From NCBI RefSeq assembly GCF_014192225.1, contig NZ_JACHXS010000001.1:956440-1020439 (forward strand): a stretch of 64,000 nucleotides of DNA, given 5' to 3'. Origin of the DNA: Pseudoduganella umbonata (lineage in GTDB: Bacteria; Pseudomonadota; Gammaproteobacteria; Burkholderiales; Burkholderiaceae_D). The notes beneath the pieces were generated by a model that saw only the letters and a program-made list of their open reading frames with translations, did no database searches and had not been told where the DNA came from. A program made the translations under genes and the position numbers. Below, piece after piece: positions 49,362 to 57,024 of this stretch (position 1 is the stretch's first letter; every line of letters starts with the position of its first letter).

Positions 49362-50648
49362 TCACCGTTCGATCCGTGCCGTGCCTTCGCCGGCGAGCGT
49401 GCCGCGCATCGCCCAGTACGTGAGCAGGCGCGCCAGCAGCACGCTTTCATCCTCCGGCGCCAGCAGGCCATCCGCGCGCGCCTGCCCGATCACCGCCAGC
49501 ACCAGCGACGGCGCGCTGTCGTACATGCGCTGCGGCGCCGCGTGCCACCAGCGGAACAGCCGCGCCAGCCGCGCCGGCTGCCTGGCGCCCACCGCCATCG
49601 CCTCCATCAGCGAGGCGCCGCGCAGCGCGCGCGGCCGGTGGTGGGCCAGCAGGCCGGCCATCGCCGGCAGGCTCGCCGTCAGCTGTTCCAGCAGCAGCCG
49701 GTCGTGCGCCACCAGGCCGTCGAGCGGATAGAAGCCGTCCCACAGCCGTTCGATGCGCGTCCATTGCGGGTGCGGATACAGCAGCCGACCCAGCGCGCAA
49801 CTGAGTTTCACGCGCAGCCACGGCACCGGGTGCGGGTCGTCGCCATTCAGGCGAAACACGAAGACGCGCGGCAGCGACAGCACGCCGATCAGCCCCAGCG
49901 TGGCGACCACGCCGACCCGTGCCAGCGACCAGAAATCGGCCACCACCTCGGAGATCCACCGTTCCCACAGCCGCCACACGTGGCCCGGGCCGCTGCCGCC
50001 GTGCTGCAGTGCCTGCAACACGGGCCGCAGCGAGCCGACCAGGTCGAGCAGCGCGGCACCCTGGTGCCCCACCTCATGCACCAGCGACGAAGCGATGCTG
50101 CTGCCGATCATCCGCTCGCGCGGCACGCGGATGATGGCGACCGGGTTCTCGCCGCCGCCGGGCAGGCGGGTACGGGCGCGCCGGATCGCGGCACCGGGCC
50201 CCCGGTCCAGGTAGCACACCAGTGGCGGCGAGTCGAAATAGCCGCCGGGCAGCCGCAGCGCATCGCGCGACACCGCATCCAGCCCGGCCAGCCAGACTCC
50301 GTTGCCGTGTTCGCTGCGCTGCGTGACCACGTCGATGAACAGGTCGAACTGGGTCAGCGCGGCGTTGAACTTCAGGCGCAGGAACGTGAAGCGGCGCTGC
50401 GCATCGGCCACTGACACCCGGCGCGCCGCCGGCCCGCGCAGCCAGTCGAGGAAGCGCCGCACCATGGTGCGCAGTTCGCGCCGACCCAGCGTCAGGTGCC
50501 GTTCGATGGCCGCCTGCGCCGGCGCCGGCAGCGCGGCCGCCGGCACCATCGGCTCGATCAGCACGAACGGCTGCATGCGGTCGACGCGGTTCAGCAGCGA
50601 GCGCGCTTCCTGCGCCAGCATCCACGCGGCATAGGCGTCGATGGCCAT
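49362..50648 (-). CDS. Putative HEXXH zinc peptidase, 428 residues
   Basis: Contains SSLVHEVGHQGAALL (HEVGH at 191-195) followed 39 residues later by WISEVVADFWSLA. There Glu234 in ExxAD fits the third zinc ligand of gluzincin peptidases. The flanking regions are Arg/Leu-rich and helical. An apolar stretch (ARVGVVATLGLIGVLSLP, about 243-260) could be a membrane hairpin, but there is no signal peptide. No close family was recognised. It sits five bases after the 246-residue glycine-zipper gene, so processing of an operon product is a reasonable guess. Confidence 0.72.
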   Translation of the reverse strand: MAIDAYAAWMLAQEARSLLNRVDRMQPFVLIEPMVPAAALPAPAQAAIERHLTLGRRELRTMVRRFLDWLRGPAARRVSVADAQRRFTFLRLKFNAALTQFDLFIDVVTQRSEHGNGVWLAGLDAVSRDALRLPGGYFDSPPLVCYLDRGPGAAIRRARTRLPGGGENPVAIIRVPRERMIGSSIASSLVHEVGHQGAALLDLVGSLRPVLQALQHGGSGPGHVWRLWERWISEVVADFWSLARVGVVATLGLIGVLSLPRVFVFRLNGDDPHPVPWLRVKLSCALGRLLYPHPQWTRIERLWDGFYPLDGLVAHDRLLLEQLTASLPAMAGLLAHHRPRALRGASLMEAMAVGARQPARLARLFRWWHAAPQRMYDSAPSLVLAVIGQARADGLLAPEDESVLLARLLTYWAMRGTLAGEGTARIER

Positions 50649-50653
50649 GGCCG

Positions 50654-51394
50654 TCAGGCGCCGTACAGCACGATCTTGCGGCCCTGCCGCATCCAGCGCC
50701 CGCTGCTGGCGCGCGCGCCGCTGCCGCCAGTACGGCCCTGGCCGGAGGACTGCATGCCCTGGCCGCCCTGCGCCGTCATCGCGCCCTGCCCGCCCCGTGC
50801 CCCGCCCTGCCCCTGGCCCAGCAATCCCGGCGCGAACTGCTTCGCCGCCGCGGTGGCCGCCTGCTGGGCGATCTGGCGCGGGTCGCCGCCACGCGCCTGG
50901 GCGGCGCGGTTGACGGTATCCGCGGCAATCTTCACGAACGTCTTGGCGCCTTCGAATTCACGGTCTTCACCGGACATTTCTCCTTCCGCCTCCAGCCCCA
51001 GCGCATTGCCCGCCGCCGACGCCAGGCCGCTGCCGATCTTGGCACCCAGCGGGCCGCCAAAGTAGCCGCCGATCGCGCCGCCGGCCATCGGCAGTGCCTT
51101 CTTGGCCACCCCTTTCAGCACGCCGCCGACCGCCTGGCCGACGGGCGACTTGATGATGTTGCCGGCCACCGATGCGGCCTTCTTCAGGAAGCTGCCGAGG
51201 AACTGGTCCAGTTCCTGTTCATTGGTCACCGACAGCAGTTCGTTGGCCAGTTCCATCTCGTCCGCCTCGGACAGCAGGCCGCCGCCCTCGCCGGTCCATT
51301 CGCCTTGGCCGAACTCGTACTGTTCCATTTCGTAGCCGCTGCCGCCGCCAAATTCCTGGCCGTATTCCAGGGTCGTGCGATCGATGTCGTGCAT
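50654..51394 (-). CDS. Glycine-zipper protein with ELxxELL module, 246 residues (paralogue B)
   Basis: Paralogue of the 215-residue protein at 44507. Acidic Gly/Tyr/Phe-rich N-terminus (YEMEQYEFGQGEW), then the module EMELANELLSVTNEQELDQFLGSFLKKA (46-73). A Gly-rich apolar region follows (79-135, GQAVGGVLKGVAKKALPMAGGAIGGYFGG), then REFEGAKTFVKIAADTVNRAAQ (145-166), APGLLGQ, a Gln/Gly-rich tail and a basic end, WMRQGRKIVLYGA. The ATG follows GGGAG. Neither signal peptide nor double-glycine leader is clear. Second gene of the operon. Confidence 0.72.
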   Translation of the reverse strand: MHDIDRTTLEYGQEFGGGSGYEMEQYEFGQGEWTGEGGGLLSEADEMELANELLSVTNEQELDQFLGSFLKKAASVAGNIIKSPVGQAVGGVLKGVAKKALPMAGGAIGGYFGGPLGAKIGSGLASAAGNALGLEAEGEMSGEDREFEGAKTFVKIAADTVNRAAQARGGDPRQIAQQAATAAAKQFAPGLLGQGQGGARGGQGAMTAQGGQGMQSSGQGRTGGSGARASSGRWMRQGRKIVLYGA

Positions 51395-51456
51395 GATTAG
51401 CTCCCGTTAGATAACACTTACAACACATCAAAATTGGAACGGCCCCACCGCCCCGC

Positions 51457-52050
51457 CTACAAATCGATGATCTGGATGCGCTGGCCCCGGCGCCGCCAGT
51501 TGCCGCCCTGCGGCCCGGCCGGCTCGGCAGGCCTGGAGCGCTGCCGCAGCAACCCGGGGGCATTGCGGCGCGCGGCCTGCATCAGTGCCTGCTGGGCCGC
51601 CTGCCCGGGCGGCTGCGCGGCCCGGGCCAGCGCCTGCCGGGCGGCGTCGCTGGCCAGCCGCACGAAATGCCGCGCCACTTCGAATTCCTTGTCCTCGGGC
51701 GACAGCCCTTCCAGTTCGAGCCCGAAGACGGCCGATGCCTTGCGTTTCAGGTCGGCCGGCGCGCCCGTGGCATCGAGCGGGAAGATCATCCGCGCGGCGC
51801 GCTGCAGCACGCGCAGCACCGGCTCGCGCGCCGCCGCCTGCCGCGCGTTGGCGGCCGGGCCGACGAGGTCGGCCAGCACCGGCGCCAGCTCGGCGGCGCT
51901 GCGTGCTTCCAGCAGCCTGACGGCGAAATCCAGTTCGCCATAGTCGCCCCGGCTGCCGCCATCCGATGGCGCGGCCACCTCATCGACGGGCGGTAATTCC
52001 AGTTCCGGTTTGTAGTCGAGCAGGCGGCGATCAGCGCGTTGACGATCCAT
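51457..52050 (-). CDS. Divergent glycine-zipper family paralogue, 197 residues (paralogue C)
   Basis: First gene of the sigma-54 operon. It keeps the same plan as paralogues A and B: an acidic opening (DYKPELELPPVDEV) and a variant module ELDFAVRLLEARSAAELAPVL (39-59). The C-terminal part is shared: GLSPEDKEFEVARHFVRLASDAARQAL (115-141), APGLLRQ and the ending NWRRRGQRIQIIDL. The middle lacks the long glycine zipper, so it may be a soluble partner of the other two. The ATG at 52050 follows GGGGAG and lies about 40 bases after the predicted sigma-54 start site. Confidence 0.7.
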   Translation of the reverse strand: MDRQRADRRLLDYKPELELPPVDEVAAPSDGGSRGDYGELDFAVRLLEARSAAELAPVLADLVGPAANARQAAAREPVLRVLQRAARMIFPLDATGAPADLKRKASAVFGLELEGLSPEDKEFEVARHFVRLASDAARQALARAAQPPGQAAQQALMQAARRNAPGLLRQRSRPAEPAGPQGGNWRRRGQRIQIIDL

Positions 52051-52100
52051 GGCGGGCTCCCCGTGGTGTGCGGCCCGATGCCGCACGCACCGTGGGTAAG

Positions 52101-52116
52101 TGCAAAGGCCATGCCA
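52101..52116 (-). promoter_or_regulatory. Sigma-54 (-24/-12) promoter of the nine-gene operon
   Basis: On the minus strand TGGCATG-GCCT-TTGCA fits the sigma-54 consensus TGGCAYG-N4-TTGCW with the invariant GG and GC at the right spacing. It lies 51 bases before the ATG of the first operon gene. An enhancer-binding protein gene with the GAFTGA motif lies at the other end of the cluster. Confidence 0.85.
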
Positions 52117-52148
52117 GGCTTTTTACGGGGGGGGTGCCGCGGCGCGGC

Positions 52149-52183
52149 GAAAAAGGGTTCGCCCCGCGGCGGGCGCGGGGCGA
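52149..52183 (-). terminator. Terminator after the intradiol dioxygenase-like gene
   Basis: On the minus strand, TTCGCCCCGCG and CGCGGGGCGAA form a perfect 11-bp stem with a 5-base loop, followed by CCC and TTTTT. It lies 48 bases after the dioxygenase gene stop and about 60 bases upstream of the sigma-54 site. That position would also suit an activator-binding palindrome, but the T-run favours a terminator. Confidence 0.65.
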
Positions 52184-52230
52184 AAGCGGCGAAGCGACGT
52201 TCGCCGGCGGGATTCAGCGAAGGCTGCGGC

Positions 52231-53133
52231 TCAGGCCACGACGGCGACCGTCAGCGTGGCCACGTAGCCATCGGTCGCATTGCCGGTCAACGTGGCCAGT
52301 TGCAGCGAGTAGCCGTCGCTGAAGATGTTGTCGGTGGCAAAGCTGATCTGTGCCAGGTTGCGCACGCTGGCGCTGTAGCCGGTGGTGGCGTACACGTGGT
52401 TGCAGATGTCGGTCGGGAACGCGAACTGCGACGTCTTGATGCGGTTCGACGCACTGGATGCCTTCGCCAGCGTGGCATACACCTCGAAGTGCACGTGCGG
52501 CATGCGGCCCGCATAGCAGCCGGGGAAGATCGTCGCGAACGTGATGTCGCCGTTCGCGTCGGCTTCCTGCACGCCGCGCAGGTAGTTCTGGTTCGTCACG
52601 CCGCTGGAATACAGCGAATAGTTGCCGTCCCGGTCGCAATGCCAGAGGTATACGGCGAACCCGCTGGCCGCCGCGCAGCTGTTGTTGGCGTTGACGATGT
52701 GCAGCCTGATCGTCAGCGGTACGCCGGCCGCCGTGCCGCTCATGCCGCCGAAGCTGGAGCGGATGTCGCTGCGCACGACGCCGCTCTGCGCCAGCACGTT
52801 GACGACGCCGCCGCTGTTGCTGTTGGTCCCGTCGGCCGGGTACGGGCCACCGGTTTCCTCGGGGATGACCGAGCAGCTGCTGCTGGTGGTCGTGGCGGTG
52901 CCCGTGCTGCCGCCGCCTGTATTTGTCGTGGTGCCCGTGGACGTCGTGCCGGTCGCACTGGTACCTGTGCCGGTGTCGGTGGTGCTGGCTGCCGTGTCCG
53001 AAGAACCGCCGCATCCGAGGATGGGCAACGATGCCGCGCCGGCCAGCAGCCAGCGCAGCGACTGGCGCCGTCCGGCCGTGGTGTTCAGCATCGTTTGCAG
53101 GTCTTCTTCCAGGCTGTGGCCGTGATATGCCAT
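52231..53133 (-). CDS. Secreted intradiol ring-cleavage dioxygenase-like lipoprotein
   Basis: A 300-residue exported protein. RR at 22-23 (GRRQSLRWLLAG) suggests Tat export, and LGC at Cys41 is a lipobox. A Ser/Thr/Gly-rich linker (42-86) precedes a beta-sandwich with PEETGGPYPADG and the iron-site residues Tyr172 (DGNYSLY), Tyr207, His213 and His215 (CYAGRMPHVHFEVY). These match the two-Tyr, two-His non-heme Fe(III) site of catechol and hydroxyquinol 1,2-dioxygenases. Secreted members are known in actinobacteria and fungi. GGAG precedes the ATG. It has its own terminator. Confidence 0.82.
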   Translation of the reverse strand: MAYHGHSLEEDLQTMLNTTAGRRQSLRWLLAGAASLPILGCGGSSDTAASTTDTGTGTSATGTTSTGTTTNTGGGSTGTATTTSSSCSVIPEETGGPYPADGTNSNSGGVVNVLAQSGVVRSDIRSSFGGMSGTAAGVPLTIRLHIVNANNSCAAASGFAVYLWHCDRDGNYSLYSSGVTNQNYLRGVQEADANGDITFATIFPGCYAGRMPHVHFEVYATLAKASSASNRIKTSQFAFPTDICNHVYATTGYSASVRNLAQISFATDNIFSDGYSLQLATLTGNATDGYVATLTVAVVA

Positions 53134-53169
53134 GACTTGCTCCGTTTGTCTCGTTGTTGGTCTCGTTCG

Positions 53170-53757
53170 TCAGTTCGCGCCGGGGCGCGGCGCATCCGCA
53201 CTCCTGCGCTCGTCGAACGACTTGCGCTGCTCGGCGGTCAGCACGCCCAGCACCTTCTGCTCGGTACGCAGGTGCGACAGCGTGATGTTGGCATCCGCCT
53301 GGGCCGCGGCCTGCGCGAGCTTGACGGCCGCGCCGTCGTCGTACTTCGCCGTGGCGTGCAGTTCGAACAGCGCGCGGTCGGCCTTCTCGCGCGCCCTGGC
53401 CTGTTCGCGCAGGTAAGGCACCTGGCCGTGCACGATGGCGAAGATCTTGTCCTGCTGGGCCTCCGTCAGCACGGTGCCGCGCAGGTAAGGCGGCACGCCG
53501 TCGAAGGCGGGACCGGCATCCGGGCCGAAGCCCTGACCACCGCCGTCGCCGCGCGCGCCGCGCGGTCCGTCTTCTCCGTGCATCGCAGGGCCGCGGCGGT
53601 CATCGGCGCGCGGGCCGATGCGCTGGCCGTCGCGCTGGTTGTCGGGCTGGTTTTCATCGAAGCCTTCGTCGCCGTTGCCCAGCGCAAGCGCTGCCAGCGG
53701 CAGGGCCAGCACGGTGGCAAGCAGGAATCGTTGCAGGTTCTGTGTTGTGTTTTTCAT
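53170..53757 (-). CDS. Spy/CpxP-like periplasmic stress protein
   Basis: A 195-residue periplasmic protein with a signal peptide (residues 1-26, LALPLAALALG) and a Gly/Asp/Arg-rich spacer. A helical domain follows, containing VLTEAQQDKIFAIVHGQVPYLREQ and HLRTEQKVLGVLTAEQRKSFDERR, resembling the LTxxQ helices of Spy and CpxP chaperones. It is divergent from the cpxR-like gene, with two CpxR boxes between them, so it is probably a target or feedback partner of that system. Confidence 0.8.
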   Translation of the reverse strand: MKNTTQNLQRFLLATVLALPLAALALGNGDEGFDENQPDNQRDGQRIGPRADDRRGPAMHGEDGPRGARGDGGGQGFGPDAGPAFDGVPPYLRGTVLTEAQQDKIFAIVHGQVPYLREQARAREKADRALFELHATAKYDDGAAVKLAQAAAQADANITLSHLRTEQKVLGVLTAEQRKSFDERRSADAPRPGAN

Positions 53758-53827
53758 CAGCGGTCCTTCGGGTGACAGTGGAGCCGCCATTCTCCGAGGG
53801 TGCCGTGTAAAGCGCGGTTAGACGCAC

Positions 53828-53842
53828 GTAAATCCATGTAAA
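53828..53842. promoter_or_regulatory. CpxR box 1
   Basis: GTAAA-TCCAT-GTAAA, an exact match to the enterobacterial CpxR consensus GTAAA-N5-GTAAA. It lies 70 bases before the Spy-like gene start and 108 before the cpxR-like start. A degenerate third copy (GTAAA-N5-GTTAG) begins at 53807. Confidence 0.75.
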
Positions 53843-53861
53843 TGGCCCTGTGCGTCAGGCT

Positions 53862-53876
53862 GTAAAAGCACGTAAA
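53862..53876. promoter_or_regulatory. CpxR box 2
   Basis: GTAAA-AGCAC-GTAAA, again an exact GTAAA-N5-GTAAA match, 34 bases from box 1 and in the same orientation. Confidence 0.75.
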
Positions 53877-53949
53877 TGCGCATTGCGGCGATGCCTTCGC
53901 GCCCAGCCGGGCTGCTATCATGGACCCTTTGCAGCCTGACGAAGACGTG

Positions 53950-54639
53950 ATGAGCAAGGTCCTGTTGATCGACGACGATGTCGAACTGGTAAGCATGTTC
54001 CAGGAATACCTGGAACAGGAAGGTTTCGAAGTGAAGACGGCCCACGACGGCGAAGCCGGCATGGCTGCCGCGCTGACGGGGCAGTACGCGATCGCGATCC
54101 TCGACGTGATGATGCCCCGGATGAACGGGCTGGAAACGCTGCGCCGCATCCGCGCCGCCAGCCGCATGCCGATCCTGATGCTGACCGCGCGGGGCGACGA
54201 TACCGACCGCATCGTGGGCCTGGAACTGGGCGCCGACGATTACGTGACCAAGCCCTGCACGCCGCGCGAGCTGACGGCGCGCATCCGCGCGATCCTGCGC
54301 CGCACGGCCGGCACGCCAATGGACCAGCTGGCATCGGCGCCGCTGGTAGTGGGCCAGTTGACGATGTGGCCGGAACAGCGGCGGGCCGCGTGGGCCGGCG
54401 CCACGGTGGATCTCACCAGCACCGAGTTCAACCTGCTCGAAGTGCTGGCACGCAATGCCGGCAAAGCCGTCAGCAAGAACACGCTGTCCGAACAGGGTCT
54501 GGGCCGGCCGATGGCCCGTTTCGACCGCAATATCGACGTGCATTTGTCCAGCCTGCGCCACAAACTGGGCACGCTGGCCGACGGCCGCTCGTGCCTGCAG
54601 ACCGTCTACCGGATGGGCTACCAGCTGATCAAGGATTGA
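53950..54639 (+). CDS. cpxR: CpxR-like response regulator (OmpR family)
   Basis: A 229-residue OmpR/PhoB-family regulator. The receiver domain (1-120) opens KVLLIDDDVELVSMFQEYLEQEGF, with the phospho-acceptor Asp in LDVMMPRMNG and the switch Lys in YVTKPCTPREL. A winged-helix DNA-binding domain (130-229) ends with SSLRHKLGTLADGRSCLQTVYRMGYQLI. The pattern LGRPMARFDRNIDVHLSSLRHKLG is CpxR-like. ATG at 53950 was preferred over one ten codons upstream because the receiver strand begins directly after it. Exact CpxR boxes lie upstream, suggesting autoregulation. Confidence 0.9.
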   Translation: MSKVLLIDDDVELVSMFQEYLEQEGFEVKTAHDGEAGMAAALTGQYAIAILDVMMPRMNGLETLRRIRAASRMPILMLTARGDDTDRIVGLELGADDYVTKPCTPRELTARIRAILRRTAGTPMDQLASAPLVVGQLTMWPEQRRAAWAGATVDLTSTEFNLLEVLARNAGKAVSKNTLSEQGLGRPMARFDRNIDVHLSSLRHKLGTLADGRSCLQTVYRMGYQLIKD

Positions 54640-54640
54640 C

Positions 54641-56203
54641 GTGGGCCGCCTGTTCTGGAAGTTCTTCCTGTCGATCCTGCTGGCGCAGGTGGCCGCCACG
54701 GTGGGCATCGGCGGCGCCCTCTGGCTGAAGAACCGCGCCGCGGAACAGGAACAGCGCCCGGCCATCGACACCAGCCCGCCGGCCGCGATGGCGATCGAGT
54801 CGGCCGCCGCCACGCTGGAGTTCGGCGGGCCCCTGGCACTGGGCCGGCTGCTGGAAAACATGGACCGCCACCGCGTGTTCGCCGTGGACGACCTGGGCAA
54901 GGAACTGCTGGGCCGCATCGTCAACCCGGTGCAGGCGGCGGCCGCGCGCGCGGTGCTGGACAAGGGCGATACTCGCGTGGTGCGCCGGGTGACACTGCCG
55001 AATGGCCGCCATTACCTGCTGTTCCTGCCGGCGCAGGACCGCATGATTTCGATGAGCACTGCCGACGCGCGGCCGCTGCTGGCCAGGGCCGGCATGCCGA
55101 TGCTGGACGGCGGCCCGCGCTGGCCTGGCCCGCAGCCCGGATTTCAATACGGTTTCCAGGCCGCCCCCGCCGCCGCTGGCGTACCGCCGGCACCCGCGAG
55201 CGCAGCGCCGTCCCGCATGGATGGCGGCGGTCCCGGCCCGATGATGGGACCGGATGGCCCGCGCGGGCGCTTCCAGCCGCTGACCCCGTTCGTTCCGCTG
55301 GCCGCCGCGCTGGTCGCCAGCCTGCTGTTTGCCGCGCTGCTGGCCTGGTACTTTGCGCGCCCGATCCGCTCGCTGCGCCAGGCATTCGAAGCCGCCTCGC
55401 ACGGCGATCTTGCGCCGCGCTTTGCCGGCACGGGCAAGCGCGGCGACGAGCTGACCGACCTGGGCCGCGACTTCGACCGCATGACGGCGCGGTTGCGCAG
55501 CCTGATGGATGGCCAGCGCCGCCTGCTGCACGACGTGTCGCACGAAATGCGTTCGCCGCTGGCGCGGCTGCAGGCGGCCATCGGCCTGGCGCACCAGAAC
55601 CCGGCGCGGATGGCGTCGTCGTTCCAGCGTATCGAGCGGGAGAGCGTGCGCATGGACAAACTGGTCGATGAACTGCTGACGCTGTCCCGCCTCGAAGCGG
55701 GCGCCCTGGACGGCGCGCGCGAGGAAATCGACGTGGCCGAACTGCTGCAAGGGATCGTCGGCGATGCGCAGTTCGAAGCCGCGACACAGGGCCGCAGCGT
55801 GGCCGCGCGCGGCACGGCGGACGTGGTGCTGCTCGGCCAGCCGGACCTGCTGGCGCGCGCGATCGAAAACGTGGTGCGCAACGCGATCAAGCACAGCCCG
55901 GAAGGCGAGACGATCCTCGTCGACAGCGCCGTCGATGGCGGCGTGCTGCGCATCCGCGTGCTCGACCGCGGCCCCGGCGTGGCGCCACAGGACCTGCAGG
56001 CGATCTTCGAGCCCTTCTTCCGCAGCAGCGGCACCGAGAAGGACGTCGAGGGGCATGGACTCGGGCTGGCGATCGCCCGCCAGGTGGTGCAGCAGCATGG
56101 CGGCACGATCGGCGCCGCCAATCGGGAAAATGCGCGGGAAGGTGAGCGGAACGACCGGACTGGCGGTGGGTTGTGCGTGGAGATCGCGCTGCCGCTGGAT
56201 TGA
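54641..56203 (+). CDS. cpxA: CpxA-like membrane sensor histidine kinase
   Basis: A 520-residue kinase. Helix 1 is at residues 5-28, a periplasmic domain runs to about 220 with a Pro/Gly/Met-rich stretch, and helix 2 is at about 222-243. A HAMP domain, the phosphorylated His in HDVSHEMRSPLARLQ (about residue 305) and an ATPase domain with ENVVRNAIKHSP, DRGPGV and HGLGLAIARQ follow. It starts with GTG at 54641, two bases after the cpxR stop, with AAGGA as the binding site. In enterobacteria CpxA senses envelope stress; here the Spy-like neighbour and CpxR boxes support that role. Confidence 0.88.
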   Translation: MGRLFWKFFLSILLAQVAATVGIGGALWLKNRAAEQEQRPAIDTSPPAAMAIESAAATLEFGGPLALGRLLENMDRHRVFAVDDLGKELLGRIVNPVQAAAARAVLDKGDTRVVRRVTLPNGRHYLLFLPAQDRMISMSTADARPLLARAGMPMLDGGPRWPGPQPGFQYGFQAAPAAAGVPPAPASAAPSRMDGGGPGPMMGPDGPRGRFQPLTPFVPLAAALVASLLFAALLAWYFARPIRSLRQAFEAASHGDLAPRFAGTGKRGDELTDLGRDFDRMTARLRSLMDGQRRLLHDVSHEMRSPLARLQAAIGLAHQNPARMASSFQRIERESVRMDKLVDELLTLSRLEAGALDGAREEIDVAELLQGIVGDAQFEAATQGRSVAARGTADVVLLGQPDLLARAIENVVRNAIKHSPEGETILVDSAVDGGVLRIRVLDRGPGVAPQDLQAIFEPFFRSSGTEKDVEGHGLGLAIARQVVQQHGGTIGAANRENAREGERNDRTGGGLCVEIALPLD

Positions 56204-56254
56204 ACACGTGGCCGTGCGCCGGGTGTGCGATTGCCGGTGCCTGTATGGGGCGCC

Positions 56255-56292
56255 GATGAAACAACGGCGCCTCCCGGCGCCGTTGTTTCATC
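56255..56292. terminator. Bidirectional hairpin between cpxA-like gene and dcd
   Basis: GATGAAACAACGGCGCC and its exact complement GGCGCCGTTGTTTCATC form a 17-bp perfect stem with a TCCC loop, between two convergent genes. The GC core with A/T-rich outer parts suits termination in both directions. Confidence 0.8.
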
Positions 56293-56307
56293 AGCAGGCT
56301 TTTTCCA

Positions 56308-56874
56308 TCAAGCCTTCGGCAGCGTCACGCCTTGCTGGCCCTGGTACTTGCCGTTGCGGTCCTTGTACGAGGTTTCGCATTCCTCGTCGCTCTGGAAGAA
56401 CAGCACCTGGGCGCAGCCTTCGCCGGCGTAGATCTTGGCCGGCAGCGGCGTGGTGTTGGAGAATTCGAGCGTCACGTAGCCTTCCCATTCCGGCTCGAAC
56501 GGCGTGACGTTGACGATGATGCCGCAGCGCGCATACGTCGACTTGCCGAGGCAGACCGTCAGCACGTCGCGCGGGATGCGGAAGTATTCGATGGTGCGGG
56601 CCAGCGCGAACGAATTCGGCGGGATGATGCAGACGTCGCTTTTCACGTCGACGAACGAATTCGAATCGAAGTTCTTCGGATCGACGATCGTGCTGTTGAT
56701 GTTGGTGAAGATCTTGAACTCGTCGGCGCAGCGGATATCGTAGCCGTACGACGACGTGCCGAACGAAATGACCTTGCGGCCGTCCACTGCCCTTACCTGG
56801 CCCGGCTCGAAGGGCTCGATCATTCCGGTCGATTCCGCCATCCGGCGGATCCATTTGTCGCTTTTAATCGTCAT
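56308..56874 (-). CDS. dcd: dCTP deaminase
   Basis: A 188-residue trimeric dCTP deaminase that converts dCTP to dUTP for thymidylate supply. It matches the family along its full length. Key segments are [61 protein letters not shown] with the catalytic Glu, and the C-terminal [13 protein letters not shown]. The length is typical. It converges with the cpxA-like gene. Confidence 0.96.
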   Translation of the reverse strand: MTIKSDKWIRRMAESTGMIEPFEPGQVRAVDGRKVISFGTSSYGYDIRCADEFKIFTNINSTIVDPKNFDSNSFVDVKSDVCIIPPNSFALARTIEYFRIPRDVLTVCLGKSTYARCGIIVNVTPFEPEWEGYVTLEFSNTTPLPAKIYAGEGCAQVLFFQSDEECETSYKDRNGKYQGQQGVTLPKA

Positions 56875-57024
56875 CGCTAAGGCTTCAATGCTGTTGGTGG
56901 AAGGTGCGGCGCCGCCGCGTGGGGGCGATTTTACGCGATCGGGCCGGCCGATGAGAAGTTTTGCAAGGTTCCACGGTGGCTTGCGCTGGCCCGACGCTGG
57001 CGTTACGCCCGTCCCGCGCCGGTC

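Noticed and set aside
46926-50414. A 1162-codon plus-strand frame across the sigma-54 operon
   Set aside because: Shadow of the minus-strand genes, whose spacing and ribosome binding sites are coherent.
41604-52116. Cluster as a prophage or integrated element
   Set aside because: No integrase, transposase, tRNA target, direct repeats at the ends or phage structural genes were seen.
52157-52183. Palindrome as the activator-binding site for the sigma-54 promoter
   Set aside because: Its distance would fit, but a T-run follows on the strand of the upstream gene, so a terminator is the simpler reading. Not excluded as a dual-use site.
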